35,469 bases of DNA from Pseudomonas citri (GTDB taxonomy: Bacteria; Pseudomonadota; Gammaproteobacteria; Pseudomonadales; Pseudomonadaceae). Made by a program: the position numbers and the translations under genes. The stretch's first letter is position 1, and each line of letters begins with the position of its first letter. Under the pieces are notes generated by a model. It was not told the DNA's origin, ran no database searches, and saw nothing but the letters and a program-made list of their open reading frames with translations. The stretch covers positions 1 to 35,469 of the forward strand of contig NZ_JAODAB010000040.1 in NCBI RefSeq assembly GCF_025336485.1, in the 5' to 3' direction. Positions 23,870 through 33,202 of the stretch are shown in pieces.

Positions 23870-24658
23870 ATGGCTACCCACGCTCCCACCTCCACGCAAA
23901 AACACCTGGCAGTATTAATCGATGCCGACAATGCGCCCGCCGCAATTGTTGAAGGCTTGTTTGAGGAAATCGCCAAGTACGGCGTCGCCAACGTCAAGCG
24001 AATTTATGGCGACTGGACGGGGCCCCAGTTGGGCAGTTGGAAGAAGGTGTTGCTCGACCATTCAATTCAGCCCGTCCAACAGTTCGCGTACACCAAAGGC
24101 AAGAACGCAACAGACAGTGCCTTGATCATCGACGCCATGGACCTGCTTTACGCACGACGCTTCGACGGTTTTTGCCTGGTTTCCAGCGACAGCGACTTCA
24201 CTCGCCTTGCTTCTCGATTACGAGAGGAAGGCCTGACCGTGTATGGGTTTGGTGAAGAGAAAACCCCAAGGCCGTTCGTGTCGGCGTGCGATAAGTTCAT
24301 CTACACCGAATTACTGCGCAGCGCAGTGGTGGGTGCCGCGAGTAATGGACATGAGCGGCCTGACCCTGAACCCCTCGAGGCCGTTAAGGTCGCCAGTCCT
24401 CCAAGTGAAGAAAAACTGCCCCGCGCGCCGGTTGGTTTCATCGCAAAGATCTTGGATGATACTGCCGACGAGGAGGGCTGGGCGCTATTGGGGGCGCTGG
24501 GCACTAACATCAGCAAGTTGAGGCCCGAGTTCGACCCTCGGACCCATGGCTACAAAAAACTGAGCGAGTTGATTAAAGGATACCCGCAGACATTTGAACT
24601 GCAGACGAGAAGCACCTCAGGGGGTGGCTCGATACTTTATGTCCGGCACCGACAGTGA
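23870..24658 (+). CDS. NYN-domain (LabA-like) predicted RNase with C-terminal LOTUS/OST-HTH domain
   Basis: This 262-residue protein has an N-terminal NYN domain of the PIN-like nuclease superfamily. AVLIDADNAP gives D18 and D20, RIYGDWTG (45-51) follows, then KNATDSALIIDAMDLLY gives D82, and SSDSDFTRLASRLREEGLTVYGFG (105-128) gives D107/D109 in a metal-binding acidic cluster. The C-terminal third (about 185-262, FIAKILDDTADEEGWALLGALGTNISKLRPEFDPRTHGYKKLSELI) matches the LOTUS/OST-HTH fold, which binds RNA. The pairing suggests an RNA-targeting enzyme. The ATG at 23870 has AAGGA 7 bases upstream. Bacterial members are widespread but poorly characterised. Confidence 0.9.
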   Translation: MATHAPTSTQKHLAVLIDADNAPAAIVEGLFEEIAKYGVANVKRIYGDWTGPQLGSWKKVLLDHSIQPVQQFAYTKGKNATDSALIIDAMDLLYARRFDGFCLVSSDSDFTRLASRLREEGLTVYGFGEEKTPRPFVSACDKFIYTELLRSAVVGAASNGHERPDPEPLEAVKVASPPSEEKLPRAPVGFIAKILDDTADEEGWALLGALGTNISKLRPEFDPRTHGYKKLSELIKGYPQTFELQTRSTSGGGSILYVRHRQ

Positions 24659-24826
24659 GCGGCCGATGCCGGTGGCGGGTTCATGTGTCGCTCAATTAGC
24701 TGCAAGTCATTGTAGGAAAAAGCATATTGGAAGTGGCAGCCTCTCAAAAGGTGGCCTATACATGGACAGGCTGGCCACGAAAAGTGTCAGCGTCTTCCAA
24801 TTCGATCGGACGAGGAGTCCGTTTTC

Positions 24827-25756
24827 ATGGCTACAGAGCTGGATGCATTGCTTGCAAGTATTCGCGATTGCAAAACCTACGACGCGGTAAAGAATCGCCT
24901 CTCTACCATCACCGAAAACAAGGACAACGCTACTGACCCTGATGTGGTGCGGGCGCTACGCGATGCCCAGGTGTACGCGCTGGTATGGGGTGTGTTCACT
25001 GTCGCTCTCGACCAGGGGGCGCCGATAGTCGCCTTCGATAAAGCCCGCAAGGCACTCGAGGCCGCCACTGAAGCGAAGGCTGACAACGAGACTCTTAGAG
25101 CCGCCTATATCGCTTACGAAAAAGCCCGCATTGCCTACTACAAGGCTGAAAGTGCTGACAACGACCTCATCGGCGATGCCATCAAATCCGTAGCCGACGA
25201 TGCAGCCAAAGTTGCACCCGGTAAAAACAGCATCGACTCGATTGCCGATGCCGCCGCTGCCGAAATGGCTTACGCTGACGCCTACCACCACCTCGCAAGC
25301 CAAACGTCGATCTATGCCTCCAAAGAGGTCGGTGTGGACCCTTATCAGGACTACTACGACAAGGAGCGGCAGATCATAAATATCACCAGCCCCGTCAGGG
25401 AGGCCCGTGATGCTTATGTCAATGAGCATGTCACCCGTGCTCAGGTGGCGGCCGAGCTCAAGCAGTCGCTCAACCAATATCTGCTCGTCTGGCGCAAGAC
25501 AAGAACCGGAGGTGGGAACCCGCTGGCGGAACAAGGCATTCTGGAAAGCATCGATGAGAAGAACGGGACGTTTGTGCTCAGAAGCACTGTCTATGAAGGT
25601 CGGCGCGACACGGTTTCGTTTTCCGACATAGAAACCGTCGATAAATCACGAACGGGCCCAGGGGCGCTGTCGAGTGCAGCCGCACCCGACTGGAGAAAGG
25701 TAGACCTGGGGAAATGGGTTCGCTCCGACGAATATTACAAACACAAAAGCGCTTGA
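24827..25756 (+). CDS. Unrecognised mostly helical protein (309 aa)
   Basis: No family is recognised. The first 150 residues are Ala/Lys/Asp-rich and predicted helical (for example FDKARKALEAATEAKADNETLRAAY in part, about 70-95, then a second helix YEKARIAYYKAESADND). The last 100 residues change character: GILESIDEKNGTFVLRS and RDTVSFSDIETVDKS look like a small beta domain. No signal peptide or membrane helix is seen. GAGGAG lies 10 bases before the ATG. It follows the NYN-LOTUS gene on the same strand after 168 bp, so co-transcription is possible but not shown. Codon use looks genuine. Confidence 0.72.
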   Translation: MATELDALLASIRDCKTYDAVKNRLSTITENKDNATDPDVVRALRDAQVYALVWGVFTVALDQGAPIVAFDKARKALEAATEAKADNETLRAAYIAYEKARIAYYKAESADNDLIGDAIKSVADDAAKVAPGKNSIDSIADAAAAEMAYADAYHHLASQTSIYASKEVGVDPYQDYYDKERQIINITSPVREARDAYVNEHVTRAQVAAELKQSLNQYLLVWRKTRTGGGNPLAEQGILESIDEKNGTFVLRSTVYEGRRDTVSFSDIETVDKSRTGPGALSSAAAPDWRKVDLGKWVRSDEYYKHKSA

Positions 25757-25782
25757 TGCCTGCATAGCCGTATCCCTTCACG

Positions 25783-25813
25783 ACAGCGACCGGAGCTAGT
25801 CTCCGGCCGCTGT
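25783..25813. terminator. Hairpin downstream of the helical protein gene
   Basis: ACAGCGACCGGAG (25783-25795) pairs with CTCCGGCCGCTGT (25801-25813) at 12 of 13 positions with a 5-base loop. It lies 27 bp after the stop at 25756. No T tract follows, so it may be a weak terminator or an mRNA 3'-end stabiliser. Confidence 0.5.
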
Positions 25814-25911
25814 ACCTTCTGGAACCTGTCGCCCCGGTAACAAGTGATCACGGGCTAGCGCGTATACGGCCCTATACGTTCCCTCGACATAGGTATCCAG
25901 CAGCGTTGTCT

Positions 25912-26634
25912 TCACCAAAGGCCGGGGACCAATCTCCAGCGCACTCGACGGGCATAATCGTCATACCCGGCAAGCTCCGATCGCAACAGCCGATCTTCCC
26001 AAGCTGTGCGCAAGACGAGTAACGCCGAAGCCAGCGCTGCGGGCACCAGTGCCCAGAAAGAGCCCAGTGCCAGGGCCATGCCGAAAAACAGGAACAGCGC
26101 AGCGATGTACCCAGGGTGACGGACGAAACGGTAAGGGCCGCTATCGATCACGCGCTGATGTCGCTCGGTCTGGATGCGCACACCAGGCTCGAAAAACGGG
26201 TTCACCGCCTGCGCCCAGGCCGTGACCGCGATACCCGCCAGCACAGCGATGTAGCCGCCTGTCACCAGCCAGACGGGTACCTGCGACCAATGGAACCGCC
26301 CGGCATCGAGTGCCGCGGCCGGCAGCACCGCCGTCATGGCCGGCAATATGAGCGCCAGTAGCGATTTGTCCCAGCTTTTCGTACCCGGTTGAATCCGGCT
26401 GCGAGCGCGATAGATCACTGGATTGACCCGCGCCAGGACAAGGGCTGACGCGCCAAAAGCCAAGATCAGAACGAGCAGCAACTCCCATCCGGGCCGCCAG
26501 GCGAGGGTGCCGGCCGGCAGAAAGATCAGTACCAGCAGCGCAAGCGGCAGGCCAATCGCGTAAGCGATGGCCGTGCGGCGTGACATTGCCTTGGGCTGCT
26601 GGGGCGCTTCTGTTTCTTCCATTTTGCTTGCCAT
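25912..26634 (-). CDS. Isoprenylcysteine-methyltransferase-like (ICMT/PEMT-type) membrane enzyme
   Basis: This 240-residue polytopic membrane protein has about 5 helices (20-43, 48-70, 90-110, 118-140, 175-208). The conserved cofactor motif GPYRFVRHPGYIA (166-178) and C-terminal WEDRLLRSELAGYDDYARRVRWRLVPGLW define the ICMT/phospholipid-methyltransferase superfamily, which uses S-adenosylmethionine at the membrane face. The substrate is unknown in bacteria. The ATG at 26634 is taken, with no clear ribosome site; internal ATGs at residues 5 and 17 are alternatives. It is immediately downstream of the PhyH gene (45 bp) and may form a two-gene operon with it. Confidence 0.85.
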   Translation of the reverse strand: MASKMEETEAPQQPKAMSRRTAIAYAIGLPLALLVLIFLPAGTLAWRPGWELLLVLILAFGASALVLARVNPVIYRARSRIQPGTKSWDKSLLALILPAMTAVLPAAALDAGRFHWSQVPVWLVTGGYIAVLAGIAVTAWAQAVNPFFEPGVRIQTERHQRVIDSGPYRFVRHPGYIAALFLFFGMALALGSFWALVPAALASALLVLRTAWEDRLLRSELAGYDDYARRVRWRLVPGLW

Positions 26635-26679
26635 ATTCGGTGGGGTCGCAAATGGAGTATAGAGTTCATCGTGCCGGCA

Positions 26680-27399
26680 TCATCGCTGGCGTTTCATCGA
26701 GGCCGTTGGAGCGCCTGGCGCGAGAGGGCGTAACGCAAAACCCAACGGCTCAAACCGCTCCCGCGTATCCATCCGAACATTGCGCAGGCCTGCCGTCTCC
26801 AGGTGCGATGCATACAACGCTTGCGACCAGTAGCTGAACAGAATCGACCGACGACGCCCACCCAGCGCATTCAAACTGCCCGCATGCACCAGATCCACAT
26901 CGAACACCAGAATGTCCCCCGCGGTGCCTGAAAGCTGCACCGCGCGGGACTCGTCGCTGAAGTCGAAGGGCGGTTCCCCCGGCGCGGGGCGATGGCTGGC
27001 GGGGACGATACGCGTCGCGCCGTTCTCGGGGCCGTAATCGTCGAAGAAGGCCAGGGCCATGGCGATGTCGCCGGGTCGTTGGGCCGACAAGTCGCGATGC
27101 AGTTGTTGATGACCGCCACCACCAAGGGGCTCGCGGCCCTCCACCTGCGAGAGGAAAAACCGCTCCCCAATCAACTCACCCGCCACCGCCAGCACCTGGG
27201 GCAGGCGACACACCGCCTGAATCTTCGCCGCATCGTCCAGCATCGAACACCGCCAACCCACGTCGCGGGGCACAGGCCATCCCTCCGACGGCCGCACACC
27301 GGCGTCGAACACGGCACGTAGCTCATCCAGCCATTCGGCGGGGATCGCTCCACGGAGCAGGGCGTAACCGTCTCGATGGAGTTGCTGGCGGTGGGGCAT
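26680..27399 (-). CDS. Phytanoyl-CoA dioxygenase (PhyH) family protein
   Basis: This 239-residue Fe(II)/2-oxoglutarate-dependent oxygenase has an iron-binding triad visible as H101 and D103 (LHRDLS) and H172 (DLVHAGSLN). R182 or R183 (GGRRRSILFSYW) is the likely 2-oxoglutarate salt-bridge residue. FLSQVEGREPLGGGGHQQLHRD and NGATRIVPASH are typical of the bacterial PhyH family, whose members hydroxylate diverse small molecules (ectoine, mitomycin-type or chlorinated substrates). Nothing here fixes the substrate. GAGGGAAG lies upstream of the ATG. It is followed by the ICMT-like gene on the same strand. Confidence 0.87.
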   Translation of the reverse strand: MPHRQQLHRDGYALLRGAIPAEWLDELRAVFDAGVRPSEGWPVPRDVGWRCSMLDDAAKIQAVCRLPQVLAVAGELIGERFFLSQVEGREPLGGGGHQQLHRDLSAQRPGDIAMALAFFDDYGPENGATRIVPASHRPAPGEPPFDFSDESRAVQLSGTAGDILVFDVDLVHAGSLNALGGRRRSILFSYWSQALYASHLETAGLRNVRMDTRERFEPLGFALRPLAPGAPTASMKRQR

Positions 27400-27482
27400 G
27401 GTTTTCTCGCTTCCCTCGTGCGGACGATGGGAAGGCTAGTCGTCAAACCCCAGTAGGGCCAACCGCATGGCAATGAAGCGCA

Positions 27483-30400
27483 TCATGTCGTCAGGATAAA
27501 GTCCGTCTGATCGATATCCACACTGTGAACACCGACCAGGCGAATGGAGTCCGCTCCGATCCTGATCACGGTGTCCGCTCCGTCAGCCACAATGTCCACG
27601 TTAGCGGCGAACGTTTCGCTGGTGATTCCCAACCCGGCGATATCGAGCAAGTCCTGCCCTCCGCTCGGATTGACATCGAAGCCCTGGACCGAGTCGTTGC
27701 CGAAGCCTGTCGCGGCAAACACAAAGGTATCGTTACCGAGGCCGCCGTCGAGCGTGTCGTTGCCCAGCCCGCCGACGAACAGATCGTCTCCCGCACCGCC
27801 GACCAGAACGTCGTCGGCCTGGCCACCTAGCATCTTGTGGTTTGCCGCTGCTGCATCGTAGGCCAACTCGCTGCCGCTGCCTTCGGCGTTTGCCTGCAAA
27901 CCCGTCGCCGCGTATTGGCCATTCAGGGTGATTTGCGTTGAATGCGCACCGTCGCTGACGGTCAGCAGGCCGCCGGTGCCAGTGTCATTCGCCGCATAGG
28001 TGATCTGCGTATTGGCGCCGAAGGCAATGTCGCCAAGGTCCAGCTTGTCGCCGGTGGTGAAACCGCTGACGCTGCCACTGAACGCCGTCGACGCATCGAG
28101 CTTGAGCGTGCCTGCCGCGCCGCTGTCAAAGGTCACGTTCTGATCGGAGGCCGCCGCGAACTCCAGCGTCGCCGAACCGCTGATCGTTGCGCTTCCCGCG
28201 CCAGTGGTCTCAGCGTGGATGCTGATGTTGCCGTCGTTCGCCCACAGGCTGCCGCTGTTGACGAGCGTACTTTCGATCACCAATCCGCCGCTGCCGCTGG
28301 CTTGCAGCACACCCGTGTTGGTGATGGCGTTGCTACCGGTATCGATCACCAGCGCGTTGGCGCCGTTGGCAAGGATCTGGCCCGAGTTGACCAGTGTCAT
28401 CTGCCCCGCGCCCAACTGGCCGGCACCCGAAACGGTGTTGTCGGCATTGGTGAGTACGGTGTCCGCGCTGCCACCAAAGATCACGTTCTGGGCGCTGTCG
28501 GACAGAACCACTTGCCCGCCACCGGTCAACGTCGCGCCACGGAACAGAATCTCAAGATCGGTCCCGCTGCCGGTGGAGCCGAGTTCTATGGTGCCGCTGT
28601 TGTCGATGCTGCCACCGAACGGCATGATCGCTCCGTCGGCGATGGTGAGGGTGCCCGTATTGGTCGTCACCGGGTTCACATCGAACAATAGGTTGGCCTC
28701 GCTCAACGCCGCCGCAGCTACGCCGTTGATGGTGACCGTCTGCTCGGCGCTGATGCTGAGTACGGCATTGCCGTTCGCGTCGTTGGTGATGCTCACATCC
28801 GCAAAACCGTTGACGCCCGTGAAGCCGATCAAGTCGATCTTGTCCGCCGTCGCATCGAAGTTGTGAATGATGTTGTTGCCGATCGGTTGGGCGAACACAA
28901 AGGTGTCGGCACCGGACGAGCCGGTCAGGTTGTCGTCGGCGGACAAGGCGAAGATCGGCGAGCCGGGGGCGTAGGCTTCTACGTTGTCGGACACGAAGGC
29001 ATGACCCAGGCTGCCGTCGGCGTTGGTCCAGGTCATGTCGACGCCGAGCACCAGCGCACCGGCGAATTCGCTCGGGGTTGTCACCGTCAATGTGCCGGGA
29101 TCGCTGGTTTGCACGGTCCAGGTGCCGTTGCCATTGTCGGTTCCTGCATTGAACACCCATCCCGAAGGAACGCCGCTGATGGTCATCGTCACGGGGCCGC
29201 TGATATCGGCCTGTGGAGCGTTGAGAGCCAGATTGATGGGCTCGCCGGCAACGCCTGCCGGAAGGTTTGCACTGCTCCCGGCCGCACCCGGATTACCCGC
29301 CAGGTCGGTGTAGCTGTTCGCGGCTACGTCGACTTTTATGCTACCGCCCAGGGTTCTGGTCAGCGTTGCCGTGTAGGTATCGCCGTCAACCTGGGTGAAG
29401 TTACTGAAGACTCCCCGTGGCGTTCCGCTCGTTGTCGTCATGGCTACATCCGCCAGGCTGAAACCGCTCACGGTCTCACTGAACTGGAAGGTGACCTTCG
29501 AGGTTGAACCTATCGAGCTTCCCAAGGGCGTCCCTGTCACGATCACCGTTGGCGCCACGGTATCCACTGGCGTCTCAACCACGTTCTGCACGTTCACCGT
29601 AAGCGTCTGGGTGTCGATGCCGCCATTGCCATCGGCCACCTGAACGTCCACGACGTAGGCGTTGTCGCCGTCAGTACCACCGACATCCTGGGCATTCTCG
29701 TAATCGGGTGCTGAGTTGAACGTCAGTACCCCACCCGAGCTGATCGAGAACTTGCTGAAGTCCGTCCCGGCCGTGCTCAGGAGCGAGTAGCTCAGCGTTT
29801 GCGCGGGCAGATCGGCATCGGTCGCCGTCACTGTCGTGACCGCCGTGGTGTTCTCCGCCACGTTGATCGAAGCTGTTGCGCCGCCGCCGTTGGAGGTGAT
29901 CGTCGGTGCGTCGTTGCTGCCGGCGATATGCACGGTGACCGAAGTGAGGGTGCCATCGGCACTGCTCACCGCGAAGGTGTCTGTGTAGGTGGTACCGGCG
30001 GCGAACTCGTTATGGGCGGAGTTGGCGACGTAGGTCCAGGCACCGCCGGTGCCGATGGAGAACTGGCCGTAGCTGCCAGCGGTGTTGGACTGCGCCTGGA
30101 AGCTTGCCGGGCTGTCGATATCGCTGATGGTCAGGGTGCCGCCAGTGGTCAGCGGCGCATCGGTTTCGCTCAGCGTAACGCTGGCCGAGGACAGCACGGC
30201 GGCGTCGTTGGTGCCGGTGACGGTGACGGTCACCAGTTGGGTGTCGACCCCGCCGAGGCCGTCGCTGACCTGCACGGTGAAGATTTCGTTGTGACTTTCG
30301 CCGGCCTTCAGGGATTGCACGGCACTGGCAACGCCAGCGGTGCCGTTGGTTAGGGTGTAGGTCCATTGGCCGTTGTTGTCCACGGCGATTGAGCCATAGG

Positions 30401-33110
30401 TTCCCGTTGGCGAGCCGTTGATGCTCCAGGTCGCTGTGGCGTCATGATCGATATCGGTCGAGCTGAACTGGCCGCTGACGCTGAGGGTGGTGTCTTCCTG
30501 CACGGCGCCCACATCATTGCCGGTGGCGAAGCTGAGCACGGGCGCATCGTTGCTGCCGGTGACGGTGACAGTCACCAGTTGGGTGTCGACCCCGCCGAGG
30601 CCGTCGCTGACCTGTACGGTGAACATTTCGTTGTGACTCTCGCCAGCCTTCAGCGACTGCACCGCACTGGCAACGCCATCGGTGCCGTTGGTTAGGGTGT
30701 AGGTCCATTGGCCGTTGTTGTCCACGGCGATCGAGCCATAGGTTCCCGTTGGCGAGCCGTTGATGCTCCAGGTCGCTGTGGCGTCATGATCGATATCGGT
30801 CGAGCTGAACTGGCCGCTGACGCTGAGGGTGGTGTCTTCCTGCACCGCGCCCACATCATTGCCGGTGGCGAAGCTGAGCACGGGTGCGTCGTTGCTGCCG
30901 GTGACGGTGACAGTCACCAGTTGGGTGTCGACGCCACCGAGGCCGTCGCTGACCTGCACGCTGAATACGTCATCGTGACTCTCGCCAGCCTTCAGCGACT
31001 GCACGGCACTGGCAACGCCATCGGTGCCGTTGGTTAGGGTGTAGGTCCATTGGCCGTTGTTGTCCACGGCGATTGAGCCATAGGTTCCCGTTGGCGAGCC
31101 GTTGATGCTCCAGGTCGCTGTGGCGTCATGATCGATATCGGTCGAGCTGAACTGGCCGCTGACGCTGAGGGTGGTGTCTTCCTGCACCGCGCCCACATCA
31201 TTGCCGGTGGCGAAGCTGAGCACGGGGGCATCGTTGCTGCCGGTGACGGTGACGGTCACCAGTTGGGTATCGACGCCGCCGAGGCCGTCGCTGACCTGCA
31301 CGCTGAACATTTCGTTGTGACTCTCGCCAGCCTTCAGCGACTGCACGGCACTGGCAACGCCATCGGTGCCGTTGGTTAGGGTGTAGGTCCATTGGCCGTT
31401 GTTGTCCACGGCGATCGAGCCATAGGTTCCCGTTGGCGAGCCGTTGATGCTCCAGGTCGCTGTGGCGTCATGATCGATATCGGTCGAGCTGAACTGGCCG
31501 CTGACGCTGAGGGTGGTGTCTTCCTGCACGGCGCCCACATCATTGCCGGTGGCGAAGCTGAGCACGGGGGCGTCGTTGCTGCCGGTGACGGTGACGGTCA
31601 CCAGTTGGGTATCGACACCGCCCAAACCGTCGCTGACCTGCACGCTGAACACTTCGTTGTGACTCTCGCCAGCCTTCAGGGATTGCACGGCACTGGCGAC
31701 ACCATCGGTGCCGTTGGCCAGGGTGTAGGTCCACAGGCCGTTGTTGTCCACGGCGATCGAGCCATAGGTTCCCGTTGGCGAGCCATTGATGCTCCAGGTC
31801 GCCGTGGCGTCGTGATCGATGTCGGTCGAGCTGAACTGGCCGCTGACGCTGAGGGTGGTGTCTTCCTGCACGGCGCCCACATCATTGCCGGTGGCGAAGC
31901 TGAGCACGGGGGCGTCGTTGCTGCCGGTGAGGGTGATCGTCACATCCTTGCTCACCGTCGCCCCGAAGTCGTCCGTCAATGTCACCTTGAACACTTCAGT
32001 CTTGGTCTCGCCCTCAGCCAGGTACTGCGCCGCGCTGTTGTTCAGCGTATAGGTCCAGCCCACGCTGCCCACCGCATCGCCGGTGCTTTCGTTGCTGACA
32101 ATGGCCACCAGCGTACCCAACGCACCGGCCGGCGCGCTGACGCTGGTTGCATGGGCGCCATCGGCCAGGTCCACGTCGCCAAAGGCGAAGCTGCCGCTGG
32201 CCACCAGGGTGCCGTCTTCGGTCACCGCGCCGGTTTCCACCTCTGCCGCCGTCACCGTTGGTACGTCATTGGTGCCGGTAATGGTGATGACCACGTTCTG
32301 CGTTACCGACGAACCATGACCATCGCTGATGGTGACCAGGTAAGTTTCGGTAGCGGTCTGGCCCTGGGCCAGGTGCTGTGCCGCCGCATTGTCCAGGTTG
32401 TACGTCCATTGCATCGAGCCGTTGGCCGCATTCGCGGCTTCGCTTACCGGCGAGAGCACGAACGTTCCGAGATGAGTGGTGTTGCCCTCCGCTGGGGCGA
32501 ACGTCGCGATATGCGTGTCACTCAGGTCGATGTCGTTAAAGACGATCGTGCCGCTGGTCATCAGCGAGTCGGTTGTGCTCGCAGTGGTGTCGGCGTCTTC
32601 GGTCACCATGCCGCCCTGCGCGCCGATGCTGAGGGTCACACCATCGTTCATGCCCGAAAACCGCACCGTCGCAGTGGTCCAACTGAGCGTTCCGTTACCC
32701 AGACGAATCGCATAGGTGAAGCTGTCCGTCAGGAACTCGCCAACCGCAAGCGACTGGAGTTGTGCCTTGAAAGCAGATGTGAAAGTAGCGGCGTCGTAGC
32801 CGACTTTACCGTCCGAGGTGATCCAGATCTTTGCACCATTCAAACTAGTGTCAGAACTCGTCGCCTCAGCCCGCGCCGTGTCCTGAGTCAGGAGATCGCT
32901 CGGTGCATAAACCTTGGTGGCCGTAGAAAGACTGTCCGCGTTGTCGAGTGACCAGAGTGTCTTCGCGTTGCCGCCGAGGTCATTGGACATGACGTCCCAA
33001 TACACCACCCCCGACAGGTTTTCAGTGGTGGTGAAGACGTCCTCCTGCGCCTGCGGCGTATTGGAAAACGAGGTAACGGTTCCGCCGCTGGTGGTTGTAG
33101 TGCTAGCCAT
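27483..33110 (-). CDS. Giant VCBS-repeat RTX adhesin, type I secretion substrate
   Basis: This 1875-residue protein has no Sec signal. The N-terminal about 150 residues are unique and Thr/Ser-rich. Two diverged VCBS repeats follow (about 165-396), then five almost identical 114-residue VCBS repeats (397-966, core SNDAPVLSFATGND...). Next come another VCBS unit and a cadherin-like unit (to about 1180), a bacterial Ig-like unit (SSIGSTSKVTFQFSETVSGF), an RTX-like patch near 1390-1405 and a beta-rich stretch. A C-terminal RTX motif (GGAGDDLFVGGLGND, about 1770-1785) and a glycine/aspartate-rich tail match type I secretion signals. Ca-dependent folding outside the cell and a role in attachment are inferred from the family. 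GGGAGA precedes the ATG. No ABC exporter or LapG-type cleavage site (TAAG/PAAG) was seen. Confidence 0.93.
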   Translation of the reverse strand: MASTTTTSGGTVTSFSNTPQAQEDVFTTTENLSGVVYWDVMSNDLGGNAKTLWSLDNADSLSTATKVYAPSDLLTQDTARAEATSSDTSLNGAKIWITSDGKVGYDAATFTSAFKAQLQSLAVGEFLTDSFTYAIRLGNGTLSWTTATVRFSGMNDGVTLSIGAQGGMVTEDADTTASTTDSLMTSGTIVFNDIDLSDTHIATFAPAEGNTTHLGTFVLSPVSEAANAANGSMQWTYNLDNAAAQHLAQGQTATETYLVTISDGHGSSVTQNVVITITGTNDVPTVTAAEVETGAVTEDGTLVASGSFAFGDVDLADGAHATSVSAPAGALGTLVAIVSNESTGDAVGSVGWTYTLNNSAAQYLAEGETKTEVFKVTLTDDFGATVSKDVTITLTGSNDAPVLSFATGNDVGAVQEDTTLSVSGQFSSTDIDHDATATWSINGSPTGTYGSIAVDNNGLWTYTLANGTDGVASAVQSLKAGESHNEVFSVQVSDGLGGVDTQLVTVTVTGSNDAPVLSFATGNDVGAVQEDTTLSVSGQFSSTDIDHDATATWSINGSPTGTYGSIAVDNNGQWTYTLTNGTDGVASAVQSLKAGESHNEMFSVQVSDGLGGVDTQLVTVTVTGSNDAPVLSFATGNDVGAVQEDTTLSVSGQFSSTDIDHDATATWSINGSPTGTYGSIAVDNNGQWTYTLTNGTDGVASAVQSLKAGESHDDVFSVQVSDGLGGVDTQLVTVTVTGSNDAPVLSFATGNDVGAVQEDTTLSVSGQFSSTDIDHDATATWSINGSPTGTYGSIAVDNNGQWTYTLTNGTDGVASAVQSLKAGESHNEMFTVQVSDGLGGVDTQLVTVTVTGSNDAPVLSFATGNDVGAVQEDTTLSVSGQFSSTDIDHDATATWSINGSPTGTYGSIAVDNNGQWTYTLTNGTAGVASAVQSLKAGESHNEIFTVQVSDGLGGVDTQLVTVTVTGTNDAAVLSSASVTLSETDAPLTTGGTLTISDIDSPASFQAQSNTAGSYGQFSIGTGGAWTYVANSAHNEFAAGTTYTDTFAVSSADGTLTSVTVHIAGSNDAPTITSNGGGATASINVAENTTAVTTVTATDADLPAQTLSYSLLSTAGTDFSKFSISSGGVLTFNSAPDYENAQDVGGTDGDNAYVVDVQVADGNGGIDTQTLTVNVQNVVETPVDTVAPTVIVTGTPLGSSIGSTSKVTFQFSETVSGFSLADVAMTTTSGTPRGVFSNFTQVDGDTYTATLTRTLGGSIKVDVAANSYTDLAGNPGAAGSSANLPAGVAGEPINLALNAPQADISGPVTMTISGVPSGWVFNAGTDNGNGTWTVQTSDPGTLTVTTPSEFAGALVLGVDMTWTNADGSLGHAFVSDNVEAYAPGSPIFALSADDNLTGSSGADTFVFAQPIGNNIIHNFDATADKIDLIGFTGVNGFADVSITNDANGNAVLSISAEQTVTINGVAAAALSEANLLFDVNPVTTNTGTLTIADGAIMPFGGSIDNSGTIELGSTGSGTDLEILFRGATLTGGGQVVLSDSAQNVIFGGSADTVLTNADNTVSGAGQLGAGQMTLVNSGQILANGANALVIDTGSNAITNTGVLQASGSGGLVIESTLVNSGSLWANDGNISIHAETTGAGSATISGSATLEFAAASDQNVTFDSGAAGTLKLDASTAFSGSVSGFTTGDKLDLGDIAFGANTQITYAANDTGTGGLLTVSDGAHSTQITLNGQYAATGLQANAEGSGSELAYDAAAANHKMLGGQADDVLVGGAGDDLFVGGLGNDTLDGGLGNDTFVFAATGFGNDSVQGFDVNPSGGQDLLDIAGLGITSETFAANVDIVADGADTVIRIGADSIRLVGVHSVDIDQTDFILTT
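30213..31922 (-). repeat. Five tandem 342-bp coding repeats of the adhesin
   Basis: The block spans five units of exactly 342 bp (114 codons), for example the GAAGCTGAGCACGGG segment recurring near 30530, 30872, 31214, 31556 and 31898. Units are nearly identical even at third codon positions. The few differences cluster in one spot: HNEVF, HNEMF, HDDVF, HNEMF, HNEIF. High identity points to recent duplication or ongoing homogenisation. Confidence 0.95.
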
Positions 33111-33202
33111 GTCTTTCTCCCAAGAAGAACTTCACCCTGAGCAAAAAACCGCTGCGGACCGCTAACCGCCACGAGTCGGCTCTCACTCAATCCACGAACA
33201 CC

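Noticed and set aside
30213..31922. Regular repeats considered as a CRISPR-like or satellite array
   Set aside because: Unit length is 342 bp, divisible by three, and continuous within one reading frame encoding VCBS domains.
31392..32951. 519-codon plus-strand open frame inside the adhesin gene
   Set aside because: It is antisense to the VCBS repeats, is itself repetitive only because of them, and has no ribosome site or family similarity; a high-GC shadow frame.
27483..33110. Adhesin as a LapA-type protein cleaved by LapG
   Set aside because: No TAAG or PAAG retention-module site was found in the N-terminal 150 residues and no lap genes are adjacent.
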